NCBI RefSeq assembly: GCF_003265705.1
Contig: NW_020326258.1
Location: forward strand, 34,441 to 98,440
Length of the DNA stretch: 64,000 nucleotides
Direction of reading: 5' to 3'
Source: Callorhinus ursinus
Lineage: Eukaryota > Chordata > Mammalia > Carnivora > Otariidae
Shown: positions 1 through 12,091 of the stretch, piece after piece
How positions within the stretch are numbered: position 1 is the first letter of the stretch
Layout: each line of letters starts with the position of its first letter
The notes under the pieces: generated by a model
What the model was told of the DNA's origin: nothing
Databases searched by the model: none
Seen by the model: only the letters and a program-made list of their open reading frames with translations
Made by a program: the position numbers and the translations under genes

Positions 1-1712
1 GGTATAGGATTCTAGGTCGATGGCTCTTCTCTTTCAATAAATTAAAAAAAAAAAAATTGTTACTACCTTCTGGCCTCCATGGTTTCAGATGGGAAACCCA
101 CTGTCATTTGAATTCTTTTTTCCCTAGAGGTAATGTTTCATGTCTCTGGATGCTCTCAAGATTTTCTCTAGTTCTCAGAAGTCTGATTATGATGTGTCTT
201 TGGATTTATCCTACAGGGGATTCACTCAGCTTTTTGAATCTGTAGGTTATTTTCTTTTGGTAAAATTGGGGAAGATTTCAGCCATTATCCCCTTGAATAC
301 TTTTTCAGTCCCACCCTCGTTCTCCTCTCTTCCTGATAGTCTATGACATGAATATTACATATTTTGCTGTAGGCCCACATTTTCCTAAGGCTCTGCTCAT
401 TTTTTTCAGCTTATTTTTCTCTATTGTTCAGATTGGATTGGTTCTATTATTTTATCTTCAAGTTCACCATTTCTTTCCTCTGTCTCCTCCACTGAGCTGC
501 CAAGCCTACTCATTGAGTTTTTTATTTCAGTTATTAAATTATTAGTTCTAAAATTTCCACTTGGTTCTTCTCTATACCTTCTAAAAATTTTTTGCTGATG
601 CATGCTATTTCTTTGCTGCGACTTTTTAGTGATGGCTGCTTTAAAATCCTTCCCAGATAATTCCAAAACCAGTGTTTGTCTTTTCTCATTCAGTTTGATC
701 TCTTTTTGATTCTATGACAAGTGATTTTTTTTAATTTAAACCTAGACATTTGGGTGTTATAAGACTCTGAAACTTATTTAAAACTTGTATTATGACAGGT
801 GCAAGACCTCTGACACCACCTCATAACTGCTTGTTGGGATGTCAGTCTCCACTGACAGGGTAGGGGGGATCCTTGTTACTAGTGGGTTGGAATGAGAGTT
901 CAGGCTTCCCACTGGACCTCCAATGATACCACCCAGGCTGGAATAAGAAAGGCAGCTCATTATGCTTCCCATATGGTCTCCACCATACTTTGAAGAGTTG
1001 CATTGTTACTGCTGAGTGCTAATGGAAGTCCCAACTCTACAATAGAATTCTTTTAATGCTACCTCAGTGGGAATGGGGAAGCTGCCTCATTACTGCTGAA
1101 TTTGAAGTTAAGACCAGACTTCCCATGTAGTCTCTGGGGGACCCATTACCCCTCAGCAAGGATGAAAATCTGGGCTTCTTGCTCCATCTTCTCTGACACC
1201 GCAGTGGCAGGCAGTTTGGGATGCCTTGTTACAGCCTGGTGGGGGTGAGAGTCTAGCCTCCCCACTCATCCTCTAGTCTTAGGGTGGGAGGCAGGGGCAG
1301 GGACAGGGGTTGCAGTTTTTTCTCTGGAGTTTGGCTGTAGTAGAACAGTTAAGGTCTTAAAGTTTTTTTTCGAGGCTGTCTCTTTCCTGGTCCTTTCACT
1401 AGAGATGTTAGACTTCCTTTGGGACATTTTTGTCTGTTACCCATTGACATTTTCGAGTTGCTGGTTTCTCCAGTATCCACTCTGACATATAAGAAGCAAA
1501 AACAAAATAAAACAAAACAAAAACCAGGAAACTCAACAGCGTTTTGTTCCTAACACCCCAAGATCTCTGGTTGGTCTTCCTTCTCTCCACCTTTTTGAGT
1601 TCTTATATTTGTTATAAAAAATACAATGTAATGTTCAAGGATTTTTAGTTGTATTTAGTGAGAAACATAGGGAAAACTACATCTACTCCATCTTCCCAGA
1701 AGCTCAAGTCAG
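1..1712 (-). repeat. Old L1 (L1M lineage) 5'-UTR fragment
   Basis: Read on the plus strand, this matches the reverse complement of the 5'-untranslated region of older mammalian L1 elements as I remember it. Landmarks are CTTCTGGCCTCCATGG near 68, GATTATGATGTGTCT near 184, TTTTTCAGTCCCACCCTC near 301, TTCTAAAATTTCCACTTGG near 546, a run of degenerate GGCTTCCCAC-type units from 790 to 1270, and a terminal TCTACTCCATCTTCCCAGA near 1683. The left part runs off the window. The interval 45-62 contains an A-run where the consensus has other sequence. Short frames inside are noise. The exact L1M subfamily is not resolved. Confidence 0.8.
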
Positions 1713-4700
1713 GAAAATAATTGTAAATAGAAAGAAAGAAAAAACAAAAGAACAACAAAAAAGAAGATTAGAATGGTGTTTTCTTCTTTTCTTTTCTTCT
1801 CAGAGATCTGTGCTGCTGAGAATCAGTTTCAAGGTACCTAATAAAGAGTCACTTTTTCTCTCTTCCCTCCTCTGCCCAAACAGAAGTTCAAGCTGAAAAT
1901 ATGTGGCAAGGAGCACAAGAAAATGATATGATGTCTATCAATAAATGTTCCTCATTCTCCAGCCCAGTAAATGTCACATTTGGTTATGAAATTGAATTTT
2001 GCAAAGTAACATTTTAAAAATATTCCTCCGACTTAGTATCTTTTATAACTATTGACACAGATAATAGATTGAAGAATCAAATCCCATGTCCCCTATACTC
2101 TTTCTCAGGTGCATAAGTAACAGGCTGACCTCCTCCTGAGTGATTCCAGTAACTGGGATTCTCAGTTGCCCTTTTGGCTTCACTGTAAAACAGTTGAGAG
2201 AACAAGCATCCATACCACTTCCCTGGATGCTGACAGTGCCCAAGAGTGGCCTGGCCTGGCAAGGAGCCATATGATTGGGGGATATCCACATGGGTTTTAT
2301 CCAATATTGGGCAGCTTAGTCTTAAATTACACAATTGGATTAATCTCCTAATAACCCTCCCCAAATCTCTGCATTTTCACAGCCTCACAAGGTTGAGCCA
2401 TGAATGAATGAATGATTGATTAAATGAATCCCTTCCTTTTCATTACAATCCAGCCAGTTCTTGAGGGGAAAAATAACAAATAGTCTCATGCAGCACCGTA
2501 TAGCACAGCCCCAGAGGAGGAAGTTGGCTCGTTCCTGCCAGTGAAAACTATAGGAAGACATTAAAAGTCAAGAAAGTCTTGGGCACTGAGCAATTGCTTT
2601 CTCTGAATAACCAAGAGCCAGCCACAGTACCTTTGCACATAGGCTCTTTAATACAACGTCGCATCATTAGACAAACATAAGGTATTCTTATGTCTTATGT
2701 CCTATGTCAGTCCCACCATTTGACTTGAATGACTCTTTAAGACAAGGTCAACCTGCAAGGTCAAGTGGTTATTTTCTAAATATCCCTTATATGTAGCTAA
2801 CCAGTTACTAGTATTTCACTGGCCTGTTGCAACCATACTTCTACTTCACCTCTACCACTACCTCTTCCACCCCTATCTGATCAAATAAATGAAATTACTT
2901 CATACAAACAAAAACAGAAAGAATCATAGATTTTTTTTATCCTTGAATAATGACCACATCTCTGAAACAATTTTAGAAGGGCTCTTATAGGTCCTTCCGT
3001 TTCACCACTTTCTGGAGCAGAAATCCTTCTGGATAAATGATCAGTCAGCAATCCATGTCCAGAAACTCATGACTACTCAAGGAAACCCTATTCATCCTAC
3101 TCATACTTTAGTTTTCTCTGGGGATTTTGCTTTTTCTTCTTTGGAAACAAAGGGACCAATCCTTTTTCAGTTTCTTGCTGTTCCTGAAGTCAGGACTGTT
3201 GCCTCTGACATGTTCTGTTTTGGCAGTCATGGCTCCAGAAATGAGAAGTCTTATGACAGAAGTAATGCACAGATGCTGGGGTACAAAGCGTGGTCACTAG
3301 GAAAGGGAGAGCCAGAGACCATGTCAAGACAATGTCAAAAAAGTCTGAACTATTTGTCCACTAAGACAAATAGGAGTTAATTGTGTAGGCAGAGAAAGCA
3401 GGAAGAGGGATGAAGTAACACAATATGTACCTAAAGAGGCTCCTTCGGCTGGATCATAGTTTAGAAGTGAGATGGGTGGGAAATGGGCCTGGAGAGGTAA
3501 GTGGAAGCCAGGTATGGAAGCCGAGATCCTAACTTACCATAGAATGAAGCAGAGCTGGGAGTGCAGAGCAGCTACTGGAGACTTAGCATGCCCAGAACTT
3601 GGATCATGGACAAACCAGAAGAGTAAAGGGAAAAGAAAGGAAACAATATGGTATCTGCTCCCTTTCTGGTGAACAGAGAGGGCTTAGCAAGCCTTGTGCC
3701 TCAGATGAAGGTAGGTGAGAGAGACATTGGCCACTGTGAGGTTTAGGAGTCCTGCAAGATAGCCCTGGACACAAAAATAGCTGCTGGGCCAGAAGGGAAT
3801 CAACAGATTGAGTGACACGAGATGAACAGAGGAGTCCCTGCTGCTTCCAAAATTCAGCACTTTGCAGTTGAGTCCTGGGGAGGCTGGGGCTAAAGCCATG
3901 GCAGATGTGTTTTGGGAGCAGGGGTGCCTGCCTAGGAACAAGTCAGCTGATGGTGAACAGGCCTACTTTGCCTACTTCAGCTGCCTAGAAATCCTCCATG
4001 CCCTTCTGCAGCCTGGCTCAGTATCTTCTTTAAAATAAACTTCTTGATATGACTTTGGTGATAATGCTTGTCCTACATTTTATGATATTTCCAGGAGCTC
4101 TAGGAAAGGAGGAATGAGTCACTCATTCTATTCAAAGAAACCAACCACACTGGGCATTCATGAAATGTTGCCGGGATGTTGGTGTTGGGAATCTAGAGGT
4201 TAGCCCACAGAATTTCAAGCGAGGGAGGACACACGCAGAGGTGAGGTTGGGGGAGTTCTTCAGCCATACAGTCCAGCAGTTTTCCAATTGTTAGCCCCTC
4301 AACCCGTTCCTCTTGGCAAGAGAAGTTCATGTGCTCAACATACTTCCAAGAAGGCATCAAGGGAAGTGCTCCAAAACCCTTCTTCCCACCTAAGAGCTCA
4401 TCCTGAAAGCACAGGTGAGTTGAAGTAATTTAGTATAAGCACAACCTTGAATTTGATTTAATTTATTTCTGTAAGACATCCTTAATACTTTAGTGCATTA
4501 GGGCCCTCCCTAGTCTGGTCAACATGGCCAGTGATGTCATCATAAGGAACCCAGCATGGGTGACCTATACAGATCTTAGAAAGGGTGTCTGAGTGAGGCA
4601 GGGGCTCCCCACCTTTTGCAAAGGAGGCTATATCATCAAGGGCATCCTGCATGGCCCTCCTTCGAACAGTCCTCTCTAGATTTTTTACCCTAAACCATGA

Positions 4701-5019
4701 AAACTTTAGATTACTGTAGGAGCCTTCCACTGAGTAAATCAAGGATAAATACTAACTTTCTACATGAGATTGTGTTCACACTCTGATGGGTGAGTTCTTA
4801 ATTCTTCAAATCCTTCTGTGCCTTGACTTCCAGGAGAGAGTATGCACTGCTCCCCCAAGGTGTTCCTACAGGTTCAGACCTTGGCCCCCATCCTCCTCCC
4901 ACAGCTTCAGACACAGTCACAGTCTCCCTCCTGAGTGACTCAGCCTCGCACCATGGCACCTAGCACCATGGGCCTCCACAGTGTACACCTTAATTTTCAA
5001 AGTCAACCCCCTACCACAC
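1713..5019. other. No gene recognised; mostly unresolved sequence
   Basis: I see no coding exon or clear repeat here. An A-rich patch lies at 1719-1766 and a short degenerate TGAA/TGAT run at 2401-2430. Open frames at 2049-2364 (minus) and 3069-3380 (plus, 103 codons) overlap other frames, have no recognisable motif and are about the length expected by chance. Old, diverged repeats may be present below what can be recognised by eye. Confidence 0.5.
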
Positions 5020-5505
5020 TTCTCATACTTGGCCACAGTCCACCTGCTACCTGCCGTTCCTCAGGCACCAAGGTTCCCCACCTTTACTCATGCTGTTTCT
5101 CCACCTAAAATACTCTGCCTTGCATTTCCCTTCCCCTCATTATTCTTCTTCCTTCGTGACACATTGAAGCAATTCCTCTGTAAGCATCTTCTGGTTCTGT
5201 GAGTTAGGACTTCCTTCGCTCCTGTCTCTTTCTCTGTTCTCTCTCTTTCCTTCTCTCCCCACTCTGTTCCCTCCCCATCTCTCTCCCTTCTCTTCCTCTG
5301 CCCTCTTCCCTTTGAGGTCCTGTGGAACTCTCTTAGTAGCTTCCCCTCAATACCATGTTTTACAGCTATGTATGTGTACATCTAATCTCCCTGCCTACGC
5401 CGGAAGCGCCCTGAAAGCAGGTATAGAGCCTTCCTTATCTGCGTCTCCCTCTTGTTATATTTAGTTCCCACCTTGTGTAAATCAATAAATGTTTAAGCAA
5501 TGGGT
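5020..5505 (+). repeat. LINE L2 3'-end fragment
   Basis: The sequence follows the L2 3' region: CTCATGCTGTTTCTCCACC near 5088, a CT-rich middle, then a GCCCTGAAAGCAGG word near 5408 and the terminal TCAATAAATGTTTAAGCAATGG near 5481. The AATAAATGTTT end and the preceding CTTGTTATATTTAG phrase are typical of L2. Non-coding remnant, 5'-truncated. Confidence 0.6.
5210..5313 (+). repeat. Pyrimidine-rich low-complexity tract
   Basis: About 100 bases of almost pure C and T on the plus strand (TCTCTTTC, CTCTCTCC and similar), inside the L2 fragment. Such a tract could form triplex DNA, but nothing here shows that it does. The complementary 97-codon minus frame at 5088-5381 is Arg/Glu/Lys-rich only because it reads this tract. 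Confidence 0.8.
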
Positions 5506-5614
5506 GAGTCTAGGAAGGATCTTGGACCTGCGTCCTTACCACACTGCCTCCTGCTCTAGGAGCCTTCGTTTCCAGCCCATCATTAGTTCTTAGGATTACA
5601 GGCGACCCCATAGT

Positions 5615-5832
5615 GGAAAACACAGGTACTAAAGGAAGACTTCTTGGGCTTGACACCCAACTCTGCTCCTCTCCCAGCTGTATGGTCTGGGGCAATTTGT
5701 TCAACCTCTTTGTGCCTCAGTCTCTCCACCAGCAAAATGACAGTACCTATTTCACAGGGCCACTGTGAGAATTAAATGAAATAGATAGTCCAGTAATGCA
5801 CTTAACCATGGTGCCAGGCTATATACTAAATG
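5615..5832 (+). repeat. MIR SINE
   Basis: Nearly complete MIR-like sequence: CACCCAACTCTGCTCC, then AGCTGTATGGTCTGGGGCAA, TTGTGCCTCAGTCTC, AAAATGACAGTACC and GTGAGAATTAAATGA, ending in TGGTGCCAGGCTATA. This is the standard MIR order, tRNA-related head through core to tail, on the plus strand. Confidence 0.85.
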
Positions 5833-6540
5833 GGAAAAAAATGTTAGGGATTACTATTTTTACTGCCCCGAACCATATTTGCATGCTGACAAAAAGCTAA
5901 TGTGTGGTTCTTAAATCCTCTGTCCTTTATTTTTCAGCAGCAACGCAAGGCAATATATACAGTACCATTTATAAGAACACTCATCTGATTGGCTATTTAA
6001 GGATGTGGCATTTTCCTTTTAGATCAGTCCTCAGGTGACCTGCAATGGCATCATGTCAGGAAAGAGGAGGAGGAATGTTGAAGTTAGAGACCACAGCTGG
6101 CATGTTTATAGAGAACTCTAAGAATGGGGTGGGAGATTGGAGGGCCTCAGCTCTAACTGGGAGGTGAGGTCCAGTTGAGGATACAAGTCCATAAAATAGC
6201 ATTACCATTTCCCACTTGATATAAATGTTCCTTTAAACAGTTGTAACTTGAAAAAAATCACAGTTTTCTGACGAATGTAAGGACATATTTTAGAGAGATA
6301 AAAATATCCTAGATGTAAATATGACCGGTTTGAAATATATCAACTATGATGAGTTTTCCCATCATCCATAAAAGCCCTGGGTAGCAGAAAGCAAGGCGGT
6401 AGTGCTGCTAACATGCAGACCTCACTCAGCCCTGTCATCCCCTGCCCTCTGTGCAAGGGAGCCCTTAGCATAAGCAGAAGAGCACACCCTCCACCTTCTC
6501 CGAAAGCTTTGCATTCATGACTCTCTCTCTCCCTCTCTCC
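5833..6540. other. No gene recognised
   Basis: Unresolved, apparently unique sequence between a MIR and a CA microsatellite. No convincing frame, splice pair or repeat was seen. Confidence 0.5.
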
Positions 6541-6550
6541 ACAGCCCCAT

Positions 6551-6552
<2 letters not shown>

Positions 6553-6600
<48 letters not shown>
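6553..6600. repeat. (AC)24 microsatellite
   Basis: Twenty-four uninterrupted AC units, preceded by a CT-rich stretch at 6520-6542. The minus frame here that begins Met then alternating Cys-Val is an artefact of the repeat. Its length and purity make it likely to be polymorphic. Confidence 0.98.
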
Positions 6601-6602
<2 letters not shown>

Positions 6603-6760
6603 CTTAGTCCTAGCTTTGAGTACAATCAGACTCAGTTATAATTGCCCTCATTAAAAACCTCTGTCATTTCAGACAGAGAGAAGTATATCTCTGGCATGGT
6701 CCCAGTAGAAAGCCACACACTTAGCTGAAACAGAAGTGCGGGTATAATTATCTCTCTCTT

Positions 6761-6789
6761 TCTCACACACACACAAACACACACACACC
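6761..6789. repeat. Interrupted short CA repeat
   Basis: TCTCACACACACAC, an AAAC interruption, then ACACACACACACC. It is a second, weaker CA tract 160 bases after the long one. Confidence 0.9.
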
Positions 6790-7315
6790 AAGCAAACTGT
6801 TGCGCTTTTATTTACATTCCCGGGTGTAGAAAGAACACAGTCAAACAATAAGAAAATGAAAGACCCACTGTCTCTGCGGGTCTGTATTCTACCTGAGGAG
6901 TTTGGTATGATTTTAACAACACATATAGAATTTCTTCAAGTGTCTGTGGGCATGTTTTGTTCAAACATGTCATCGTGATTCCTGCAAACTTTAAATGTTT
7001 CTGTTATTCCATTAAATGTATGACCACACAATTGTAAGTGGAGTGGCTCCTAGAGCAAGAGATTTCAGCTCCTCTACGAGGAACCTTGTATTCTGGTGGA
7101 CAGTTCTGGAAATAGAGATGTGAGGTGTGTGGCCACAAGCCGTTGACATGATGAGTAGTCCCTGGGAGGCAGGCAGCCTTGTGACTTCTTAGCTTCAGGG
7201 AAAATTGCTCTGTTATTTTTGGCACACATGACAAAGGTCACTATTCATGTTAATAGCAAGAACAGGCTATAACCTTCAGTCCACACACAGACACTCACAC
7301 ACAGGCATATAACCC
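6790..7315. other. No gene recognised
   Basis: Unresolved sequence. The minus frame at 7004-7234 has no recognisable motif and no splice support. Confidence 0.5.
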
Positions 7316-7317
7316 TT

Positions 7318-7500
7318 GAGTGGATTAACACACGTTTTCTCATTTGTTACTCACAACAGGCCTGTGAATGAGGAAACACAGATAGACAATACGTATCCCA
7401 CCTTACAGATGAGCAGGCTGCAGCTCCCACAGGGTCACAGTAACTGGCTGAGAAATGACAAAACCAAGTCAAACACCTTTCTAGACCTAGGCTCTTTCCT
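7318..7500 (-). repeat. MIR SINE fragment
   Basis: Reverse-oriented MIR: TTACTCACAACAGGCCTGTGA, then CACCTTACAGATGAGCAGGC, then CACAGGGTCACAGTAACTGG, which parallel the reverse-complement MIR words for the core and the TCACACAGCTAG head. Moderately diverged. Confidence 0.6.
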
Positions 7501-10500
7501 AGACTCTGCATCCTCTATACTTCCCACTCACTTGCACTGTCTCAGACACAATAAACAGGACAGACAAAGTAAACAAGAACAATAAATTTTCAGGCCACAG
7601 TAAGCTCTTTGCTTCAGAATAGTAAGATTCCTGTATTTCTGGTTTTCTTTTAATTTTACAAGGGGTAAACCTGTTGATTATCCCAACTATAAAAACTCTT
7701 GCCTACTAGAGGAAAGATATTTCTTAAGGAAAATTCTTGAAGTGAACACATCTGGGATTTTTTTCATCTTAAAATATCACCAATACTCAGAAGTATTTAT
7801 AGACATCTTCTTCACATGACTGACTAGTCTTGAGAACACCCAGCAAACCAGGTCAGAAATAGAAAATCCAGGAAACTAGCCTAAAAAGTAAAATTACTTG
7901 CTCAGGACCACAGGACTTTGCAGGAGCAGAGACTTCTGGCCTACTATGCAGTGCCTCCCAGCTGTAATGGTGGCACTGTTGGGAGCCTCCACATGAGGCT
8001 ACTGGGAGGCAGGACTTGACTTTCCCAAAGGCCCTGGAATCGCTTCCCCCCATAACAAGTGATGCAATGTGATACAAGGATGCATTTGAGCATGAAGATG
8101 TGTAGAAATAAAACTCAGGAAACATAGAAGAGTAGGGGAAAATTGCGAAGGTTGCTTTATGTCCAGTGAAGTTCTTAAGGATAAATTTAGGAGCACAAAG
8201 AGGAAAAGGAAATTGGAGTGTCCAGGCACAGGAAACAGTGATTGCCATGGAAGGAAGGTAGCTGTAACTAGACTGTGAGTGTGGAAGACAGAACCATCCA
8301 GACATGTGGCCCTGGCTAAAAGACAAGGATTGTATACTCACTTGACAGACAAGGACTGAAAGATTTCAACCTGGGGGTGCCTGGGTCAAGTTTGCATTTT
8401 AGATAGATACCCAGAGCTGTTTCAGGATAAACCCTCAGCATTACAGGTGTGATAGGTGGCAGGTACAGAGGCAGGTGGAAGCAACATTAATAGCCCCTTT
8501 CAGAGACAGCAGCTAAGGGGAGTAAGATTTAAGATATGTGAAATATTGGGAGTGAGGAAGAAAGAGAGGGAGACGTGTTCTCAGACTTCTGGCTTAGGCA
8601 CAATGTGGGTGGTGATCCTATAAACTGAAGACAGAGAATGGAGAAAAAAGCCCGATATAAGGGCTGGTGGAAGTCTGTGAGGGACAGAGTAGCTTTGAGC
8701 ATGTTAGTTTGGAGCATCCATTGAACATCTGGGTGGGACCATCCAGTACACAGCAGAAGTTCAATGGAGAGGTCAGAGCTGGGTATATAAGTTAGGAAGT
8801 CATCAGCCATTTGTGGAATCAGGGATATTGTTGTGGAATACAAAGAAGGCAAATCTGGGAAACTCTGACATGACACTAGGATTGCTATGTGAGGAATCTT
8901 GTCTCAATATACCCGTGGGTGGTGGCCTTGAAGATTTCCAGGGGAGTGGAGGTTGTTGACAAGGGGAAGAGCCCAGCATGGTGGAAATTCCTCTCTGGGC
9001 AGGGGTTCCAGCTTCCTGGACCGTATCACTGTAGGGTCGGACCTGACACTCTCTAAAAGAATCTCTTCCATGTTTAATATGCTGTAATTCTAAACCTCTC
9101 TCCAGTATTGTAAATCTGGTAAACATCAAATTTACTTTGGAGGAAAAAATCTTTGCTTTAGAAAAGGAAGAGGATTTGTCCAAAACCAAGAGTGGAACGT
9201 TAATGCTTTATGGGCTATACGTGCCACGTGGTTGCAACCCTCAACTCTGATAATGGGGGAAGGACAGAAGGAGTGTAAAGACATCCCAAAGAATGACTGA
9301 ACCACTTACACAGAAACAGATGCCATGATTTTCGCCATAAGTTATGATATAGATGAGTCAAACTGAGAGAGCTAAATTTAAGGTTTTTAAGAGCCCCTCC
9401 TCCATTGGTGTCAGAAGTTTCAATCTAACTACAGGAAGGAGAAAAATGCTGATACAGGCAGTATTTGATTTCTCCAGGACTAGGATATCTAACACATCTG
9501 AATACAAATAGTTGCAAGGTCCACCCACCAGCAAGACCGGGGTACAAAAGGTGGCAGGGTCCTTGGATCACAAGAGTAAAATGGTGACACACATAGGAAG
9601 ATGGACAAAACTGACAGGGCCTCATAAGGATATCACGTCTGGAATCTGGGTGCCTGTGGTGTGGGGATTTTCACCACTGGGCCATCATAGGAGGACCAGC
9701 CTGAAGCAATCAGTGATCCAGAGTGAGGACCTACAAGCACGGAGCCAGAAAAGGAAGGAGAAGAAGGTCACCCACCAGGATACAAGGAGAGGCCATGTAA
9801 CCAGAGGGGCTGAGCCAGCAGCAGAGTTAGGCTAAGGGGTGAAGGGAAGAGTCAACACAGAGCAAGCAGAGACAGAACGAGGTTCCTACAGGTCAAGGAT
9901 GAATGTCCCTGAGTTCTCACCATGGAGTTGCTTCTCTGCATGAATTGTCGGCAACCACTGGAGTGGGCCCGTTCTGAAGCAGCCTTTATGCCCATTCCCG
10001 TGAACCTGTGTTGCGGTGACAGGTTTCTCTTTGCCTGTTTTACGTGTCTCTGCTGCATGGCCCTCTTAGCCTCTCCATCGCCGTGCTATTTCTAAGTCTC
10101 AGTAGAAACCATATGGCGGGCTAACTGCGATGGGTTGGAGGCCACTGCGGGTGGGATGGTAGATCCTGGTTCCTTAGGTCCTTCTGTTCTCAAGGGCAAT
10201 TATCAGTTTAAGTAAGAGGCAGCACACTAATTCCAACGCTATGGATACAGGGCTTGTGAGAACCAGGTGTACTTGTGATGTACACAGTTGTTTGGTGACC
10301 CTCAAAGCAAACTCTCCTAGTTTGGGAATAGTGGCACCAGAAGGATAAATAATCATTTATTCCAAGCCCGTGACACATCAACTCAAGTGCTAGTCAAGCA
10401 GCTGTGGCTTGCTCAGCACTATACCATGGCAATGGGAAACAGTAAATGCCACCTTTGGCTCCTAAGAACTAAAATACTGACAGGAGAGTAGCTGGAGCAT

Positions 10501-10599
10501 GACCACAGGAAACCAAGAGTCAATGACATACTGTTTACATGTGACACAATGTTACAGTTGTTCATAAACAAAAGGTCAGAGAAGGAATAATGACAGTAT
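7501..10599. other. No gene recognised; unresolved sequence
   Basis: About 3.1 kb without an identifiable gene. The longest open frame, 162 codons on minus at 7853-8341, has no domain, an unremarkable composition and an overlapping frame, so it is treated as chance. The stretch 8640-8830 (TTTGAGCATGTTAG, GAGAGGTCAGAGCTGGG, TATATAAGTTAGGAAGTCATC) resembles a widespread ancient mammalian repeat that I cannot name with confidence. A weak MIR-like patch lies near 7890-7950. Confidence 0.45.
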
Positions 10600-11270
10600 A
10601 AAATAACAAGAAACTATGTTTGCCTATCAGTTTGGCCAAGATTGAGGGGGAAGAAGTTCTCATGCCACTGGCAAGTTGGCAAGAATGTAAGGAAATTAAC
10701 ATTTTTATACACTGTCAGATCCAACCTTTTGGGGGTGACAGTTGAGTCATATGTGTCAAAATTCTTAATACTCACACTTTTTGATCAATCTTAACCCTAA
10801 GATTTGGCCTCAGTATTTAACAAGACAAGTGCGCCAAGATGGGAGTTCAAGGAGGCTCATGACAGCATTTTATAAAATAGTGGAAAACTGTAAGTGAACT
10901 AAATGGAATCTGGCTGAAGAAATTATGGTGTATTCACCACGATGAATACTATGCAGTCACCTAAAAATGATGGTGTATTCTACATTTATTGACATAGAAA
11001 GATGTGTGACATGATGTTAAGTGAAAAAGTAGCTGACAACATTGCACATATAGTATAGATACTTATATTTATAAAAAAGGAATTATATTTCCATATCCAT
11101 ATGTATTCACAGGTACAGAAATGGGAATGAAAAGGCGTTCACCAAAATGTAACAGTAGTTTCCTCCAGGGGTTTTTTTGGAGAGAACTGTATTTTCTGAT
11201 TTATAATTTTGCAGTATCTTTGGAGTTTTTAAATGATGAGCATATATTAGTTTCATAATCAGAAAAAGAA
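10600..11270 (+). repeat. Old L1M 3'-end fragment
   Basis: Matches the ORF2 end and 3'UTR of mid-age L1M elements on plus: GCCTATCAGTTTGGCCAAG near 10622, ATTATGGTGTATTCACC near 10922, ATGAATACTATGCAGTCACC near 10942, GTTAAGTGAAAAAGTAGC near 11014, TTCCTCCAGGGG near 11160 and TTTTTAAATGATGAGCATAT near 11226. The reading frame is destroyed. An L1MB/L1MC-type assignment is likely but not resolved. Confidence 0.8.
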
Positions 11271-11904
11271 TAAGGCTGCAAAAAAAGTAAAATAATAGTG
11301 GCCAATGTTTCAGTTACTGTACACGTTAAGAACCCAAAGAAATGAAAGAAATAGGAAGAAACTGAAGAGAACTTTTCAGTAGAGATGACTATTATTCTTA
11401 ATAGCTCCAAAGTATTTTTTTAATTAGGACAGATCCAATTTATGTATGTATCACTCTGGCTCTCAAACTCAGTGGGTAATAACCTATATCCCAGTTGAAA
11501 CAAAATGTTTTCAGCCCAAAATAGATAAGGTTATAAACTCATCAAATGTGGTAACTTTCAAAAGACACCAGGAATTCAAAAAAGTAAGACAAAGGAAAAT
11601 GTATAAAATCTACTTCACTTTTAGGAAAAAAAAAGAAATCAAATGACGACAAAAATATCAGCTCCAAAAATACCAAAGAAGCTTCAACAGGAGAAAATAG
11701 AAAGCAAAGATTGGCATATGGATGTCAAGATTCCAGTGTCAGAGAGGTTTTGATAATTGGTTGTGCGTCACCAATTATATATATCCAAGATCAATGTGAC
11801 AGATACTCCCTTCCAAGAGCAATGGCACGTTTTTTTTTTTTAATGCCCTACAAATTTCTTTTCAGTGGCTGACTGACCGTGTAGCCATAATATGAGATTT
11901 TTAA

Positions 11905-11923
11905 ATTCAGTTCATCATTGGTA
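11905..11923 (+). repeat. 19-bp direct repeat, left copy
   Basis: ATTCAGTTCATCATTGGTA, exactly repeated at 13165-13183. The pair encloses 1,241 bases. Such an arrangement could be a TSD, but the enclosed piece has no poly(A) or poly(T) at either end. Confidence 0.9.
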
Positions 11924-12039
11924 ACCAAATTCTAATGTAGAAAAAAAGAAGGAAAGACACAGAGCTGTATCAGACCTACTGTGTCAATTCCCATCTCAGA
12001 TGTGTCTTATACATAAATGTCTTTTCTTCTCATCTCCAG

Positions 12040-12091
12040 AAAAAGCACAAAGAAGAAACTGCAGCAATGGCCAGGTTGACAGAATCCATGA
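12040..12091 (+). other. Candidate internal exon, 52 nt, gene unknown
   Basis: A pyrimidine-rich acceptor (CTTTTCTTCTCATCTCCAG, ending at 12039) is followed by 52 bases and then a strong donor, ATGA/GTGAGT, with the GT at 12092. Frame 1 is open and reads KKHKEETAAMARLTESM, a charged, helix-prone peptide. The third frame is also open and the second has a stop. A 52-base exon would change phase by one between its two introns. I do not recognise the peptide, and no partner exon was found in the window. It could be a real small exon of a large gene, an alternative exon, or a chance pairing of splice signals. Seen: the splice motifs and the open frame. Inferred: everything else. Confidence 0.3.

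Noticed and set aside
5088..5381. Arg/Glu/Lys-rich 97-codon minus frame resembling a charged coiled-coil protein
   Set aside because: It is simply the complement of a CT-rich tract inside an L2.
6340..6600. Frame with alternating Cys-Val residues
   Set aside because: Translation of the (AC)24 microsatellite.
6553..6600. CRISPR-like regular repeats
   Set aside because: Simple dinucleotide microsatellites without spacers; the genome is clearly mammalian.
7890..7950. MIR fragment
   Set aside because: Only a short TTACTTGCTCAGGACCACA-like match; too weak to list as a feature.
7853..8341. 162-codon minus frame
   Set aside because: No recognisable domain, a second minus frame of 76 codons overlaps it, and its length is compatible with chance in 64 kb read six ways.
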